From an uncultured Bacilli bacterium (GTDB taxonomy: Bacteria; Bacillota_I; Bacilli_A; RF39; UBA660), in contig CANRDR010000064.1 in NCBI GenBank assembly GCA_947629425.1, forward strand, positions 1 to 8,554: a stretch of DNA of 8,554 nt. The letters are read 5' to 3'. The position numbers and the translations under genes are program-made. The notes under the pieces are model-generated. The model did no database searches and was not told where the DNA came from. It saw only the letters and a list, made by a program, of their open reading frames with translations. Below are positions 1 to 7,315 of this stretch, piece after piece. Positions within the stretch are counted from its first letter, which is position 1, and each line of letters opens with the position of its first letter.

Positions 1-1303
1 GTATTGTAATAGATGGATATCCTCCAAAATTACCTATTGCCATATAGTTTTCTAAAACTACCATATTATCATTAATCATTTCATTAGCTTCATTTATTTT
101 AGGCGCAATACCACCACTTGCTGGCATAATTAATGCATCATAACTATTAAATAAATCATTTAATTTATCTACAATTAATCTTCTTACTCTTTTAGCATTT
201 AAAAAGTATTTTTCTTGATTTTCCTTTTGTAAAACATATGAACCTATTACAAATCTTCTTTTTATTAAACTACAAAATCCTTCTGTTCTATGACTTTTCA
301 TCATTTCAATATAATTATTACCACTACCGCGTGGTCCAAAAATAATTCCAGTTAAATTAGAATCATTGCTAGTAGCCTCTGCACAAGAAATACATACGTA
401 AGTTGGATATATTGCATTTAATAGTTTTGAATCAATTTCTATTCCTTCTACTGTTGCTCCAATTTTTTCTAAATTTTTAATTGTTTTATCAAATTCTTTA
501 AATATTTGAATTAATTCATCGCTTGGATTTTTATAGTTAGATAAATCTAATAAATTTTTTATATAAAATAGTTTTTTACCTTTAATATTACCATCTAAAT
601 TGCTTAAATCTTTTTCTATTTCGATACTAGTCATATCTAATTCATCTTTACCTAATACGTTTTCTACAACTATTGCTGCATCTTTTACGTTTCTAGTTAT
701 TACACCTACATGGTCAAGACTTGATGCAAATGGAAATAATCCAAATCTTGATATTGCACCATATGTTGGTTTATATCCAACTACTCCACAAAATGCTGCT
801 GGTTTTCTAATAGAGTCTCCTGTATCACTTCCTAAAGCATAAGGAACTATTCCTGATGCAACTAAGCATGCACTTCCTGCAGAAGAGCCACCTGTTATAC
901 GTGTTTTATCCCATGGATTTAATACAACTCCAGTGTGACATGTTGTACCAGTTCCACCCATACCTAATTCATCCATTGCACTTTTTCCTATTAAAACTGC
1001 ACCTGATTCTTTTAATCTTTTAATAACAGTTGCATCAAAAAATGGTACATAATCTTTTAATGTGTTGCTACTTGCTGTAGATAAAATATCTTTAGTAGAT
1101 AAATTATCTTTTGCAACATATGGTATTCCTGATAAAATATTTTTTGTTTCATTAAATGTAACATTATCAATAATAGTTACATAAGGGTTTAAAACTTTTT
1201 GTATTTTTTTTGATAATTCGTTAGTTTCTTTTATTAAATCGTTTGGTGATTTTTCTTTATTTTTTAATATTTCATGTATTTCTTCTATTGATTTTCCAAA
1301 CAT
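1..1303 (-). CDS. gatA: Glu-tRNA(Gln) amidotransferase subunit A (partial, 3' end outside window)
   Basis: GatA is the amidase subunit of GatCAB. It releases ammonia from glutamine, which GatB uses to convert Glu-tRNA(Gln) to Gln-tRNA(Gln) in the cytoplasm. I translated 434 codons from the ATG at 1303; the family is usually about 480-490 residues, so roughly 50 C-terminal residues lie beyond the left edge. The amidase-signature Ser-cisSer-Lys triad is visible: Lys65 in GIPYVAKDN, Ser140 in GGSSAGSA and Ser164 in GSDTGDSIRKPA. The usual GGS before the nucleophile is GDS here, a variant I associate with Mycoplasma-type GatA. The start shares one base with the gatC stop (TAATG), and the SD AAAGGTGG (1311-1318) lies inside the end of gatC. 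gatB would be expected next, off the left edge. Identity is secure. Confidence 0.96.
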   Translation of the reverse strand, partial: MFGKSIEEIHEILKNKEKSPNDLIKETNELSKKIQKVLNPYVTIIDNVTFNETKNILSGIPYVAKDNLSTKDILSTASSNTLKDYVPFFDATVIKRLKESGAVLIGKSAMDELGMGGTGTTCHTGVVLNPWDKTRITGGSSAGSACLVASGIVPYALGSDTGDSIRKPAAFCGVVGYKPTYGAISRFGLFPFASSLDHVGVITRNVKDAAIVVENVLGKDELDMTSIEIEKDLSNLDGNIKGKKLFYIKNLLDLSNYKNPSDELIQIFKEFDKTIKNLEKIGATVEGIEIDSKLLNAIYPTYVCISCAEATSNDSNLTGIIFGPRGSGNNYIEMMKSHRTEGFCSLIKRRFVIGSYVLQKENQEKYFLNAKRVRRLIVDKLNDLFNSYDALIMPASGGIAPKINEANEMINDNMVVLENYMAIGNFGGYPSITI

Positions 1304-1593
1304 TATTCCACCACCTTTAATACTTCTATTTCTCTATCGTTTACTTTATCAGAGTTTTTTAATAAATCATTTACTTCTTCATTTTCTATTATTTTATCAT
1401 CTCTTAAAGTTGGAGTTACTATAAATGGATAATGCATTGGTTCTATTTTACTAATACCATCAATTTCATTAATTAAATTCATACTTGCTTCTATTGCCTT
1501 AAATTCTTTTAATATATCTTTATTTTCTTCATTAGTTAATCCTATTAATAAATCATTACCAAATTTATTAATTAATTCTTCATTAAATTCCAT
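1303..1593 (-). CDS. gatC: Glu-tRNA(Gln) amidotransferase subunit C
   Basis: GatC is the small, non-catalytic subunit that wraps around GatA and GatB and stabilises the amidotransferase. The product has 96 residues, normal for the family. The conserved central region is present as IEPMHYP (about residues 50-56) followed by the LRDDKI segment (about 63-68), the form seen in Mycoplasma-like GatC rather than the Bacillus form. The helical N-terminal half (about 1-45) is poorly conserved, as is usual. The gene overlaps the aspS stop by one base and the gatA start by one base. Its SD, AAAGGTGA (1598-1605), is made from the last codons of aspS. Translational coupling is therefore likely. Without the neighbours the protein would be hard to name; with them the call is firm. 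Confidence 0.93.
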   Translation of the reverse strand: MEFNEELINKFGNDLLIGLTNEENKDILKEFKAIEASMNLINEIDGISKIEPMHYPFIVTPTLRDDKIIENEEVNDLLKNSDKVNDREIEVLKVVE

Positions 1594-3332
1594 TATTTCA
1601 CCTTTATTCCTAATTCGTTTAATTGAGACACACTAACTACATTTGGTGCATCACTCATTAAATCATTAGATGATGCTGTTTTAGGAAATGCAATTACATC
1701 TCTTATATTTTCTGTATTAGATAAAATCATTGTAAGTCTATCAAGGCCTAATGCAAATCCACCATGTGGAGGTGTACCATATTTTAAAGCATCAACAAAA
1801 AATCCAAACTTTTCTTTTATATCTTCTTCTGTTAATTCTAATGCTTTAAACATCTTTTCTTGTACATCCTCTTTATGAATTCTTATACTGCCTCCGCCTG
1901 CTTCATAACCATTTATAACAATATCGTATGCTTTTGAATAACAATTTTCTTTATCATTTAATAATTTATCTACATCAGTATCAACTGGAGATGTAAATGG
2001 GTGATGACATGCAACATATCGTGATTCTTCTTCACTCCATTCAAATGATGGAAAATCAGTTACCCATAATAATTGATAATCATCTTTTTTTATTAAATCA
2101 TTATCTTTTGCAAGTTTAACTCTTAATGCTCCTAAAGCGTTTTTAACTATTTTTTTATTATCAGCTATTATAAATACTATATCATTGTTTTTTAAATTTA
2201 AAACTTGTTTTAGTGTATCAAGTTCTTGAGTATTTAAATTTTTTACAATACTTCCACTAAATTCATTATCATATTTTATATATATTAAACCTTTTGATTT
2301 ATAAGTTTTAACAAATTCATTTAGTTTATCTATTTCTTTTCTTGAATATTTATCTGCTTTATTTTCTAAAACAATAGCATTTATTATATTACCATTATCT
2401 ATTGTATTTTTAAAAACTTCACAATTAGTATTTTTAAATATATCAGTAATATCTATTAATTTTAAATCAAATCTTAAATCTGGTTTATCTGAACCATACA
2501 TATTCATTGCATAATTATATTTCATTCTTCTAAGAGGTAGTTGTATATCAATACCTTTTGTTTCTTTAAATATATTTGCAACTAACTTTTCTCCTATATT
2601 CATTACATCATTTTCATCAACAAAACTCATTTCAACATCTACTTGAGTAAATTCTGGTTGTCTATCAGCACGCAAATCTTCATCTCTAAAACATTTTGCA
2701 ATTTGAAAATATCTTTCTATGCCTCCTACCATTAATAATTGTTTATATATTTGAGGAGATTGTGGTAATGCAAAAAATTTTCCATTGAATATTCTAGATG
2801 GTACTAAATAATCTCTAGCCCCTTCTGGTGTACTTTTACAAAGTATTGGTGTTTCTATTTCTAAAAAATTAAGTTTATCTAAATAATTTCTTATAGACAT
2901 AGTAATTTTATGTCTTAATTCTAAGTTATTAATTAATGGTTTTCTTCTTAAATCTAAATATCTATATTTTAATCTTGTATCTTCTAAAGTATTAGAAAAA
3001 TCATTTATTTGTATAGGTAATTCTTTAGAAGTATTTATTATTTCTAAACTTTCTACGTTTACTTCTATACTTCCTGTTTTTAAATTTTCATTAACATTAC
3101 TTCTTTTAACAACTTTACCTGTTACACTAATTACATATTCGTTTTTTAAACTTAATGCTGTTTCATAATATGAATTATCTGGATTAACTACTAATTGTAT
3201 AATTCCACTTCTATCTCTTAAATCTATAAAAATTAATCCACCTAAATTTCTTACTTTAGAAACCCATCCATATAAAGTAACAACTTCATTTATATTTTTT
3301 TCATTTATATCTGTATTAAATATCTTTTTCAT
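1593..3332 (-). CDS. aspS: Aspartyl-tRNA synthetase, bacterial type
   Basis: Class II synthetase that charges tRNA(Asp) with aspartate in the cytoplasm. Domains in order: N-terminal OB-fold anticodon-binding domain (about 1-105), class II catalytic core starting near the RYLDLRR segment (124-130), the QSPQ amino-acid-binding motif (191-194), motif 2 from FRDEDLRADRQPEF (215-228), the bacterial GAD insertion (about 285-400), and motif 3 around GGFALGLDR (524-532). Length, 579 residues, is normal for the bacterial form. In the OB fold the sequence RNLGG places Leu at position 30. Work on Pseudomonas AspRS links His at the equivalent site to non-discriminating enzymes, and Leu to enzymes specific for tRNA(Asp). 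That fits the presence of asnS. The SD AGAAAGGA (3337-3344) overlaps the asnS stop codon, and the stop TAA overlaps the gatC start. Confidence 0.97.
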   Translation of the reverse strand: MKKIFNTDINEKNINEVVTLYGWVSKVRNLGGLIFIDLRDRSGIIQLVVNPDNSYYETALSLKNEYVISVTGKVVKRSNVNENLKTGSIEVNVESLEIINTSKELPIQINDFSNTLEDTRLKYRYLDLRRKPLINNLELRHKITMSIRNYLDKLNFLEIETPILCKSTPEGARDYLVPSRIFNGKFFALPQSPQIYKQLLMVGGIERYFQIAKCFRDEDLRADRQPEFTQVDVEMSFVDENDVMNIGEKLVANIFKETKGIDIQLPLRRMKYNYAMNMYGSDKPDLRFDLKLIDITDIFKNTNCEVFKNTIDNGNIINAIVLENKADKYSRKEIDKLNEFVKTYKSKGLIYIKYDNEFSGSIVKNLNTQELDTLKQVLNLKNNDIVFIIADNKKIVKNALGALRVKLAKDNDLIKKDDYQLLWVTDFPSFEWSEEESRYVACHHPFTSPVDTDVDKLLNDKENCYSKAYDIVINGYEAGGGSIRIHKEDVQEKMFKALELTEEDIKEKFGFFVDALKYGTPPHGGFALGLDRLTMILSNTENIRDVIAFPKTASSNDLMSDAPNVVSVSQLNELGIKVK

Positions 3333-3342
3333 ATAATCCTTT

Positions 3343-4716
3343 CTAGTAATTTAAATTACCTGGTGTTCTTGGATATGGTATTACGTCTCTTATATTTTCT
3401 ATTCCTGTTAAATAAATTATTAAACGTTCAAATCCCATTCCAAATCCAGCTGAGGCACTTGTACCAAATCTTCTTAAATCTAAATACCATTTTATTTTAT
3501 CAGTATCAACATTAAAACTTTTAGCGCGTTTAAGTAATGTAACATAATCTTCTTCACGTACAGAACCACCCATTAATTCACCACTACCTGGTACTTCTAA
3601 ATCTACAGCCTGTACAGTTAATCCATCATTATTTTCTTTCATATACCACGCTTTTATATCTTTTGGCCAATTAGTAATAAATACTGGGCCATTAAAATAT
3701 TCAGTAATATATTTTTCATGTTCTTTTTGTATATCGCTTTTATAATCTGGAATAAATTCAAATTCTATATCTGCTTTTTTTAATATATCAATACATTCTT
3801 TATGAGTAATTCTTGTAAATTTAGAATTAATCAATTTAGTTAATTTATCTATTAATCCTGTACTTACAAATTTATCTAAAAATTTAAGTTCATCACATGC
3901 ATTATCTAATACATATTTAACTACGTATTTTAACATTTCTTCTTCAATATCCATTAAATTATCTAACGAACAAAATGCTATTTCTGGTTCTATCATCCAA
4001 AATTCATTTGCATGTACTTTAGTATTAGATTTTTCAGTTCTAAATGTTGGGCCAAATGTATATATTTTTTTAAACGCTCCTACAAATGTTTCTCCATGTA
4101 ATTGTCCACTTCCTGTTATAAAAGATGTTGTAGAAAATAAATCTTTTTTATAATCAACTAATCCATCTATTTTAGGAATATTGGCTAAATCCATTGTAGT
4201 TATTTTAAACATTTGTGAATCTCCTTCACAATCAGCATTAGTTATTATTGGTGTATGTACATATAAATAATTATTTTTATTAAAGTATTCATGTATTGCA
4301 AATGCTGCTACACTACGTATTTTAAATACTGCTCTAAATAGATTAGTTCTTACTCTTAAATGAGCAATGTCTCTTAAAAATTCACGTGTAGGTCTACCTT
4401 TAGTTTGTAATGGATAATCATTATCAACATCTCCAATTACATCAATTTTATTTGCAAGTAATTCAATATCTTGTCCACTTGATGGAGATTTTTTTATTAT
4501 ACCTTTAACATATATAGAACTAGCAACTTTTATATTTTTTATATCATTAAAATTATCTAATTCATCACTATAAACTATTTGTAAATTATTAAATGTTGTT
4601 CCATCATTAATATCTATAAATCCATAATTAACTTGACTTCTATGATTTTTAACCCAACCATATAATTCTACTTCTTTATCTATTATTTTTTTATCAAAAA
4701 TATCTTTTATATCCAT
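3343..4716 (-). CDS. asnS: Asparaginyl-tRNA synthetase
   Basis: Class IIb synthetase that charges tRNA(Asn) directly with asparagine. Domains: OB-fold anticodon-binding domain (about 1-100); the linker YPLQTKGRPTREFLR (101-115), typical of AsnRS; catalytic core with motif 2 starting FGPTFRTEKSNT (221-232) and motif 3 GFGMGFERL (424-432). The 457-residue length matches the family (about 460), and there is no GAD insertion, which separates it from AspRS. It starts 7 bp after the hisS stop, with SD AGAGGAA (4719-4725) overlapping that stop; its own stop is TAG, followed by aspS after a 10-bp gap. Its presence means that Asn-tRNA(Asn) does not depend on GatCAB. Identity is secure. Confidence 0.96.
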   Translation of the reverse strand: MDIKDIFDKKIIDKEVELYGWVKNHRSQVNYGFIDINDGTTFNNLQIVYSDELDNFNDIKNIKVASSIYVKGIIKKSPSSGQDIELLANKIDVIGDVDNDYPLQTKGRPTREFLRDIAHLRVRTNLFRAVFKIRSVAAFAIHEYFNKNNYLYVHTPIITNADCEGDSQMFKITTMDLANIPKIDGLVDYKKDLFSTTSFITGSGQLHGETFVGAFKKIYTFGPTFRTEKSNTKVHANEFWMIEPEIAFCSLDNLMDIEEEMLKYVVKYVLDNACDELKFLDKFVSTGLIDKLTKLINSKFTRITHKECIDILKKADIEFEFIPDYKSDIQKEHEKYITEYFNGPVFITNWPKDIKAWYMKENNDGLTVQAVDLEVPGSGELMGGSVREEDYVTLLKRAKSFNVDTDKIKWYLDLRRFGTSASAGFGMGFERLIIYLTGIENIRDVIPYPRTPGNLNY

Positions 4717-4723
4717 AATTCCT

Positions 4724-5986
4724 CTATAATTTCATATCTAAATAATCTACTAAGTCATTAATGTTAACTAATTCTTCTTCTTTTGTTAAATTATCTTTTA
4801 CTGTTACTTTAAAATCTTTTAAATCATCATTTTTTAATATAATTAAGTATTTAGCTTTAAATCTATCAGCAGATTTAAATTGATTTTTAAATTGTTTATT
4901 CATATAATCAGTTTCTGCAATAAAACCATTTAATCTTAAATCTTGTAAAATATAAGATGCTGTTTCTTTTTCTTCATCATTACCATACATTATATATACA
5001 TCAATATTATCTTTTATATCAAATTTAGTTTCTTTCGTTTCCATTGCAAGTATAGTTCTATCTAAACCCATTGCAAAACCTATTGCAGGAGTACTTGGTC
5101 CATCTAACATTTCTACTAATCCATTATATCTTCCTCCACCACCTAATACATTTTCATTACCAAATTCTTTTATATTTGCAATTACTTCAAATACTGTATG
5201 ATTATAATAATCTAGTCCTCTTACTAAATTAGTATCTACTTCATAATCTATATCCATTAATTCTAGATATTCTTTTAATTTATTAAATCTATTTAAACTT
5301 TCTTCATTTAAATAATCTAATGTTTTAGGTGCATTTTTTAATATTTCAGAATCTTTATCTACTTTACAATCTAATATTCTAAGTGGGTTTATATTTATTC
5401 TTTCTTTACAATCATCACATAATTTATCTATATTAGGTTTTAAATAATTTACTAACGCTTCTCTATAATTATTTCTAGATTCATTATCACCTAAAGTATT
5501 TAGTCTTATTTTTACATCTAATCCTAATAATTTATAAATATTATATGAAAGACTTATTACTTCAGCATCACTTAATACATCGTCACTTCCAATTAATTCA
5601 AAACCAAATTGAGTAAATTGTCTAGTTCTACCACTTTGAGGACGTTCATATCTAAACATAGGTCCAACATAATAAACTTTAACTGGTTCACTTAAATTAC
5701 CATACATTTTATTTTCAATAAAACTTCTTACAATACTTGCTGTTCCTTCTGGTCTTAATGTAATATTTCTATTACCTCTGTCAGTAAAGTCATATGTTTC
5801 TTTTCTAACTATATCAGATGAATCTCCTACACTTCTATGAAATAATTCACTAGCTTCAAATATAGGTGTTTCAATATACGTATAATTGTATTTTTCACAT
5901 ATAGCATCAATTACATCATAAACGTATTTACGTTTTTTTGCATCAAGTCCATAAACATCATAAGTACCTTTTTGTTTTGTTATCAT
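4724..5986 (-). CDS. hisS: Histidyl-tRNA synthetase
   Basis: Class II synthetase that charges tRNA(His) with histidine. The 420-residue product has motif 1 in the N-terminal third (start of the core, KGTYDVYG at 6-13), the substrate loop TLRPEGTA (76-83), motif 2 starting FRYERPQSGRTRQFTQFG (111-128), the HisRS-specific histidine-binding motif RGLDYYN (256-262), a glycine-rich GGGGRYNGL (282-290) and motif 3 GFAMGLDR (303-310). The C-terminal anticodon-binding domain spans about 325-420. HisZ-type paralogues lack several of these catalytic residues, so this is a true HisRS. It is the first gene of the operon, with SD AAAGGAGA (5993-6000) directly after the T-box terminator. The ATG at 5986 is well spaced from that SD. 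Confidence 0.97.
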   Translation of the reverse strand: MITKQKGTYDVYGLDAKKRKYVYDVIDAICEKYNYTYIETPIFEASELFHRSVGDSSDIVRKETYDFTDRGNRNITLRPEGTASIVRSFIENKMYGNLSEPVKVYYVGPMFRYERPQSGRTRQFTQFGFELIGSDDVLSDAEVISLSYNIYKLLGLDVKIRLNTLGDNESRNNYREALVNYLKPNIDKLCDDCKERININPLRILDCKVDKDSEILKNAPKTLDYLNEESLNRFNKLKEYLELMDIDYEVDTNLVRGLDYYNHTVFEVIANIKEFGNENVLGGGGRYNGLVEMLDGPSTPAIGFAMGLDRTILAMETKETKFDIKDNIDVYIMYGNDEEKETASYILQDLRLNGFIAETDYMNKQFKNQFKSADRFKAKYLIILKNDDLKDFKVTVKDNLTKEEELVNINDLVDYLDMKL

Positions 5987-5992
5987 AAAATC

Positions 5993-6000
5993 TCTCCTTT
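5993..6000 (-). promoter_or_regulatory. Ribosome binding site of hisS
   Basis: AAAGGAGA lies about 6 bases upstream of the hisS ATG, the strongest SD of the operon. It sits only a few bases beyond the U-tract of the T-box terminator, so a tRNA-stabilised leader both reads through and exposes this site. Confidence 0.8.
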
Positions 6001-6004
6001 AATT

Positions 6005-6069
6005 AAAAAACACTTGATAATGTAAGGACGAAAATATATTTCCGCGGTGCCACCTTACTTTACAAGTGT
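6005..6069 (-). terminator. Intrinsic terminator of the T-box leader
   Basis: ACACTTG (6063-6069) is complementary to CAAGTGT (6010-6016), and the second arm runs into six T's (6005-6010 on the minus strand). This is the expected off state when charged tRNA is abundant. The 7-bp stem encloses the T-box helix 6053-6058/6022-6027 rather than overlapping it. Confidence 0.7.
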
Positions 6070-6207
6070 ACTCTTTTTATTATAACGCATTAATAGCGTC
6101 TTGTTTATATGAAAGTGTCTTTTCAAATATAAATTATAGATTATTTCACCAAACTAATCTTCTCTTTTAATAATTTATTATTTTACTTTTCTTTCTAACA
6201 AGAATAT
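6005..6207 (-). ncRNA. T-box riboswitch leader of the hisS-asnS-aspS-gatCA operon, probably Asp-tRNA sensing
   Basis: All main T-box elements are visible on the minus strand. Stem I base: 6197-6203 pairs with 6099-6105. Next helix: 6191-6195 pairs with 6111-6115. The specifier loop has loop-E bases AGUA (6184-6187) facing GAA. The distal hairpin 6155-6159/6139-6143 carries GGUGAAA in its loop, with AGAGAA just before it. The specifier after GAA reads GAC (6117-6119, Asp) followed by A; a CAC (6115-6117) overlaps it. A short hairpin lies at 6085-6098. The T-box GGTGGCACCGCGG (6042-6054) has bulge UGGC, which pairs with a tRNA ending GCCA, that is, discriminator G73 as in tRNA(Asp), not C73 as in tRNA(His). 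Antiterminator: 6053-6058 pairs with 6022-6027. Stem II elements are not apparent. The T-box class is certain; Asp specificity is inferred. Confidence 0.93.
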
Positions 6208-6213
6208 ATTTAA

Positions 6214-6242
6214 ATTTTACTTTAAAATGCTTAATAAGTCAA
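6214..6242 (-). promoter_or_regulatory. Sigma-A-type promoter of the hisS operon
   Basis: The -35 TTGACT (6237-6242) and -10 TAAAAT (6214-6219) are separated by exactly 17 bp, close to consensus. Transcription would start near 6207, only a few bases before T-box stem I begins at 6203. That position strongly supports the call. Confidence 0.8.
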
Positions 6243-6244
6243 TA

Positions 6245-6269
6245 AATTTAATATTAATTTAATATTAAT
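6245..6269. repeat. 11-bp tandem repeat upstream of the hisS promoter
   Basis: AATTTAATATT occurs twice in a row (6245-6255, 6256-6266) plus three more bases. It ends 2 bp upstream of the -35 hexamer. Its AT-only content and period of about one helical turn fit an UP-element-like curved tract, but in so AT-rich a genome chance cannot be excluded. Confidence 0.55.
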
Positions 6270-6274
6270 AATTA

Positions 6275-6456
6275 TTATCTTAATTCTATAAAATCATTAA
6301 TATAATTATTTGATAATTTTTCTTAATAAATCTTTTTTACCATTTCATCATAAAATTAAACATATTCTTTATTTAACGTTTCTTCAAGTTTGAATATATA
6401 CCATTTAAAATATATATTTCTCTATCATATCTATCATTTGGATATTTATTTTACAT
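6275..6456 (-). pseudogene. Decayed small protein gene (possibly DUF6809-like)
   Basis: No open frame spans this stretch, but pieces look clearly coding. From an ATG at 6456, directly followed by TAA, one frame reads NKYPNDRYDREIYILNGIYS. After a frameshift near 6390 a second frame reads KLEETLNKEYV, then TAA (6356-6358), FYDEMVKKIY, TAA (6323-6325), and EKLSNNYINDFIELR with stop at 6275-6277. The charged helical composition and the L-E-x-T-L-N-K-E pattern resemble small Bacillota proteins of the DUF6809 type. That name is a weak guess from memory. It lies 10 bp beyond the phosphodiesterase stop on the same strand, so it may once have followed it in a transcript. Function unknown. Confidence 0.5.
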
Positions 6457-6466
6457 TATAAATTAA

Positions 6467-7009
6467 TTATAAATTTATATTTTCAACAATATTATCATTA
6501 ATATCATATATTGTTATTGTTTTATTTTCATAAATAGCATACGTAGGTTTATAATTGTTTTTAGGTAAAGAAATTGAACCTACATTTATATAAATCATAT
6601 CCTTATCTTTCTTTATAAACGGAATATGTTCATGGCCATAAACTAATATTCCTTTGCGATTAAATTTTCTATTTTTTTCAAAACTATATTCATTTCCATG
6701 TGTAATATATATATCTAATCCATCAGTGTTAATCAAAGAAACTCCACTACAAATTGGAAAATCACTAGCTTTTATATCTACAGAACTATCACAATTTCCC
6801 ATCATACATATTAATTTATCTTGATGTTTAGTTAAAAACTTAAAAACCTCATCACTATTAATTTTATATTTATCATCATAAGATGGCCCAGCATAATACA
6901 AATCACCTAAACATACTAATTTATCAATTTTTTCATTCTTAATTTTATTTTCTATTATATTTAAATTAGTTGCTATACCATGTATATCAGAAATAAATAA
7001 AATTTTCAA
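6467..7009 (-). CDS. YfcE/MJ0936-type metallophosphodiesterase
   Basis: A small calcineurin-like phosphoesterase that hydrolyses phosphodiester bonds with two metal ions; the natural substrate of this subfamily is not settled. The 180-residue length is typical. Metal-ligand motifs appear in order: DIHG (Asp8, His10), GDLYYAGP (Asp36), GNCD (Asn72), THGN (His104) and GHEH (His126, His128), so all expected ligands are present. No signal peptide or membrane segment is seen; it should be cytoplasmic. The start is TTG at 7009, chosen because SD AGAAGGTGAT (7013-7022) sits at ideal spacing and the protein then begins KILFISDIHG, as the family does. It has its own extended -10 promoter and is separate from the synthetase operon. 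The symbol yfcE could be used, but orthology was not tested. Confidence 0.9.
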   Translation of the reverse strand: MKILFISDIHGIATNLNIIENKIKNEKIDKLVCLGDLYYAGPSYDDKYKINSDEVFKFLTKHQDKLICMMGNCDSSVDIKASDFPICSGVSLINTDGLDIYITHGNEYSFEKNRKFNRKGILVYGHEHIPFIKKDKDMIYINVGSISLPKNNYKPTYAIYENKTITIYDINDNIVENINL

Positions 7010-7032
7010 TATATCACCTTCTTATAAAAGAT

Positions 7033-7041
7033 ATTATACCA
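7033..7041 (-). promoter_or_regulatory. Extended -10 promoter of the phosphodiesterase gene
   Basis: TGGTATAAT is a perfect extended -10 (TG-N-TATAAT). No good -35 lies 16-18 bp upstream, which is tolerated for this class. The start would fall about 15-20 bp before the TTG codon, giving a short leader that carries the SD. Confidence 0.6.
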
Positions 7042-7171
7042 AATTATAAATATAAACATCCACTTTAATTTTCATTATTATCTGAATCATTTAATTAGAA
7101 AATTAAATTTTCTTTTTAATATTATTATTGCATAATAAGAGCAATAATTATACAATAATAACGCAATAGGA

Positions 7172-7315
7172 TTATAGTAATTTCCATTGACCATTTTTAT
7201 TTAACCCATTTCTTTTAACAATATTTTTGTCTTTTAATATTTTCAAATTTCTAGCAACTGTAGTTATATTTACTCCCAAATATTACTTATTTCTTATTGA
7301 GTAATTCGCTTATTT
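7172..7315 (-). pseudogene. Remnant: C-terminal winged-helix DNA-binding domain
   Basis: On the minus strand one frame reads ENKRITQ, stop TAA (7294-7296), EISN; after a frameshift near 7280 the next frame reads LGVNITTVARNLKILKDKN, then IVKRNGLNKNGQWKLL and stop at 7172-7174. This is the winged-helix tail (ITQ-EI-LGV-TV-R-LK-LK-I-R-G-GxW) that ends many AlbA_2/RecG-like ATP-binding proteins and related regulators in Bacillota. Only about 45 residues survive; the catalytic part is absent. It abuts the AAA-ATPase remnant to its right, but these two domains are not normally one protein, so I treat them as separate relics. Broken beyond doubt; the exact parent family is uncertain. Confidence 0.65.

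Noticed and set aside
600..842. 80-codon plus-strand open frame
   Set aside because: It lies antisense within gatA, has no SD, and its composition is the mirror of the GatA catalytic region.
1..5986. Mycoplasma genetic code (TGA = Trp)
   Set aside because: Conserved tryptophans checked are TGG, and the genes end normally at TAA or TAG.
6115..6117. CAC as the main T-box specifier
   Set aside because: It is followed by U rather than a purine, overlaps the first helix pair at 6115, and does not fit the UGGC bulge; kept only as an alternative.
7097..7118. AGAAAAT/ATTTTCT hairpin followed by T's on the plus strand
   Set aside because: The stem has only one G-C pair and there is no plus-strand gene to terminate.
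7124..7148. 8-bp inverted repeat ATTATTGC/GCAATAAT
   Set aside because: Low complexity and no T run on either side, so it is easily due to chance in this AT-rich DNA.
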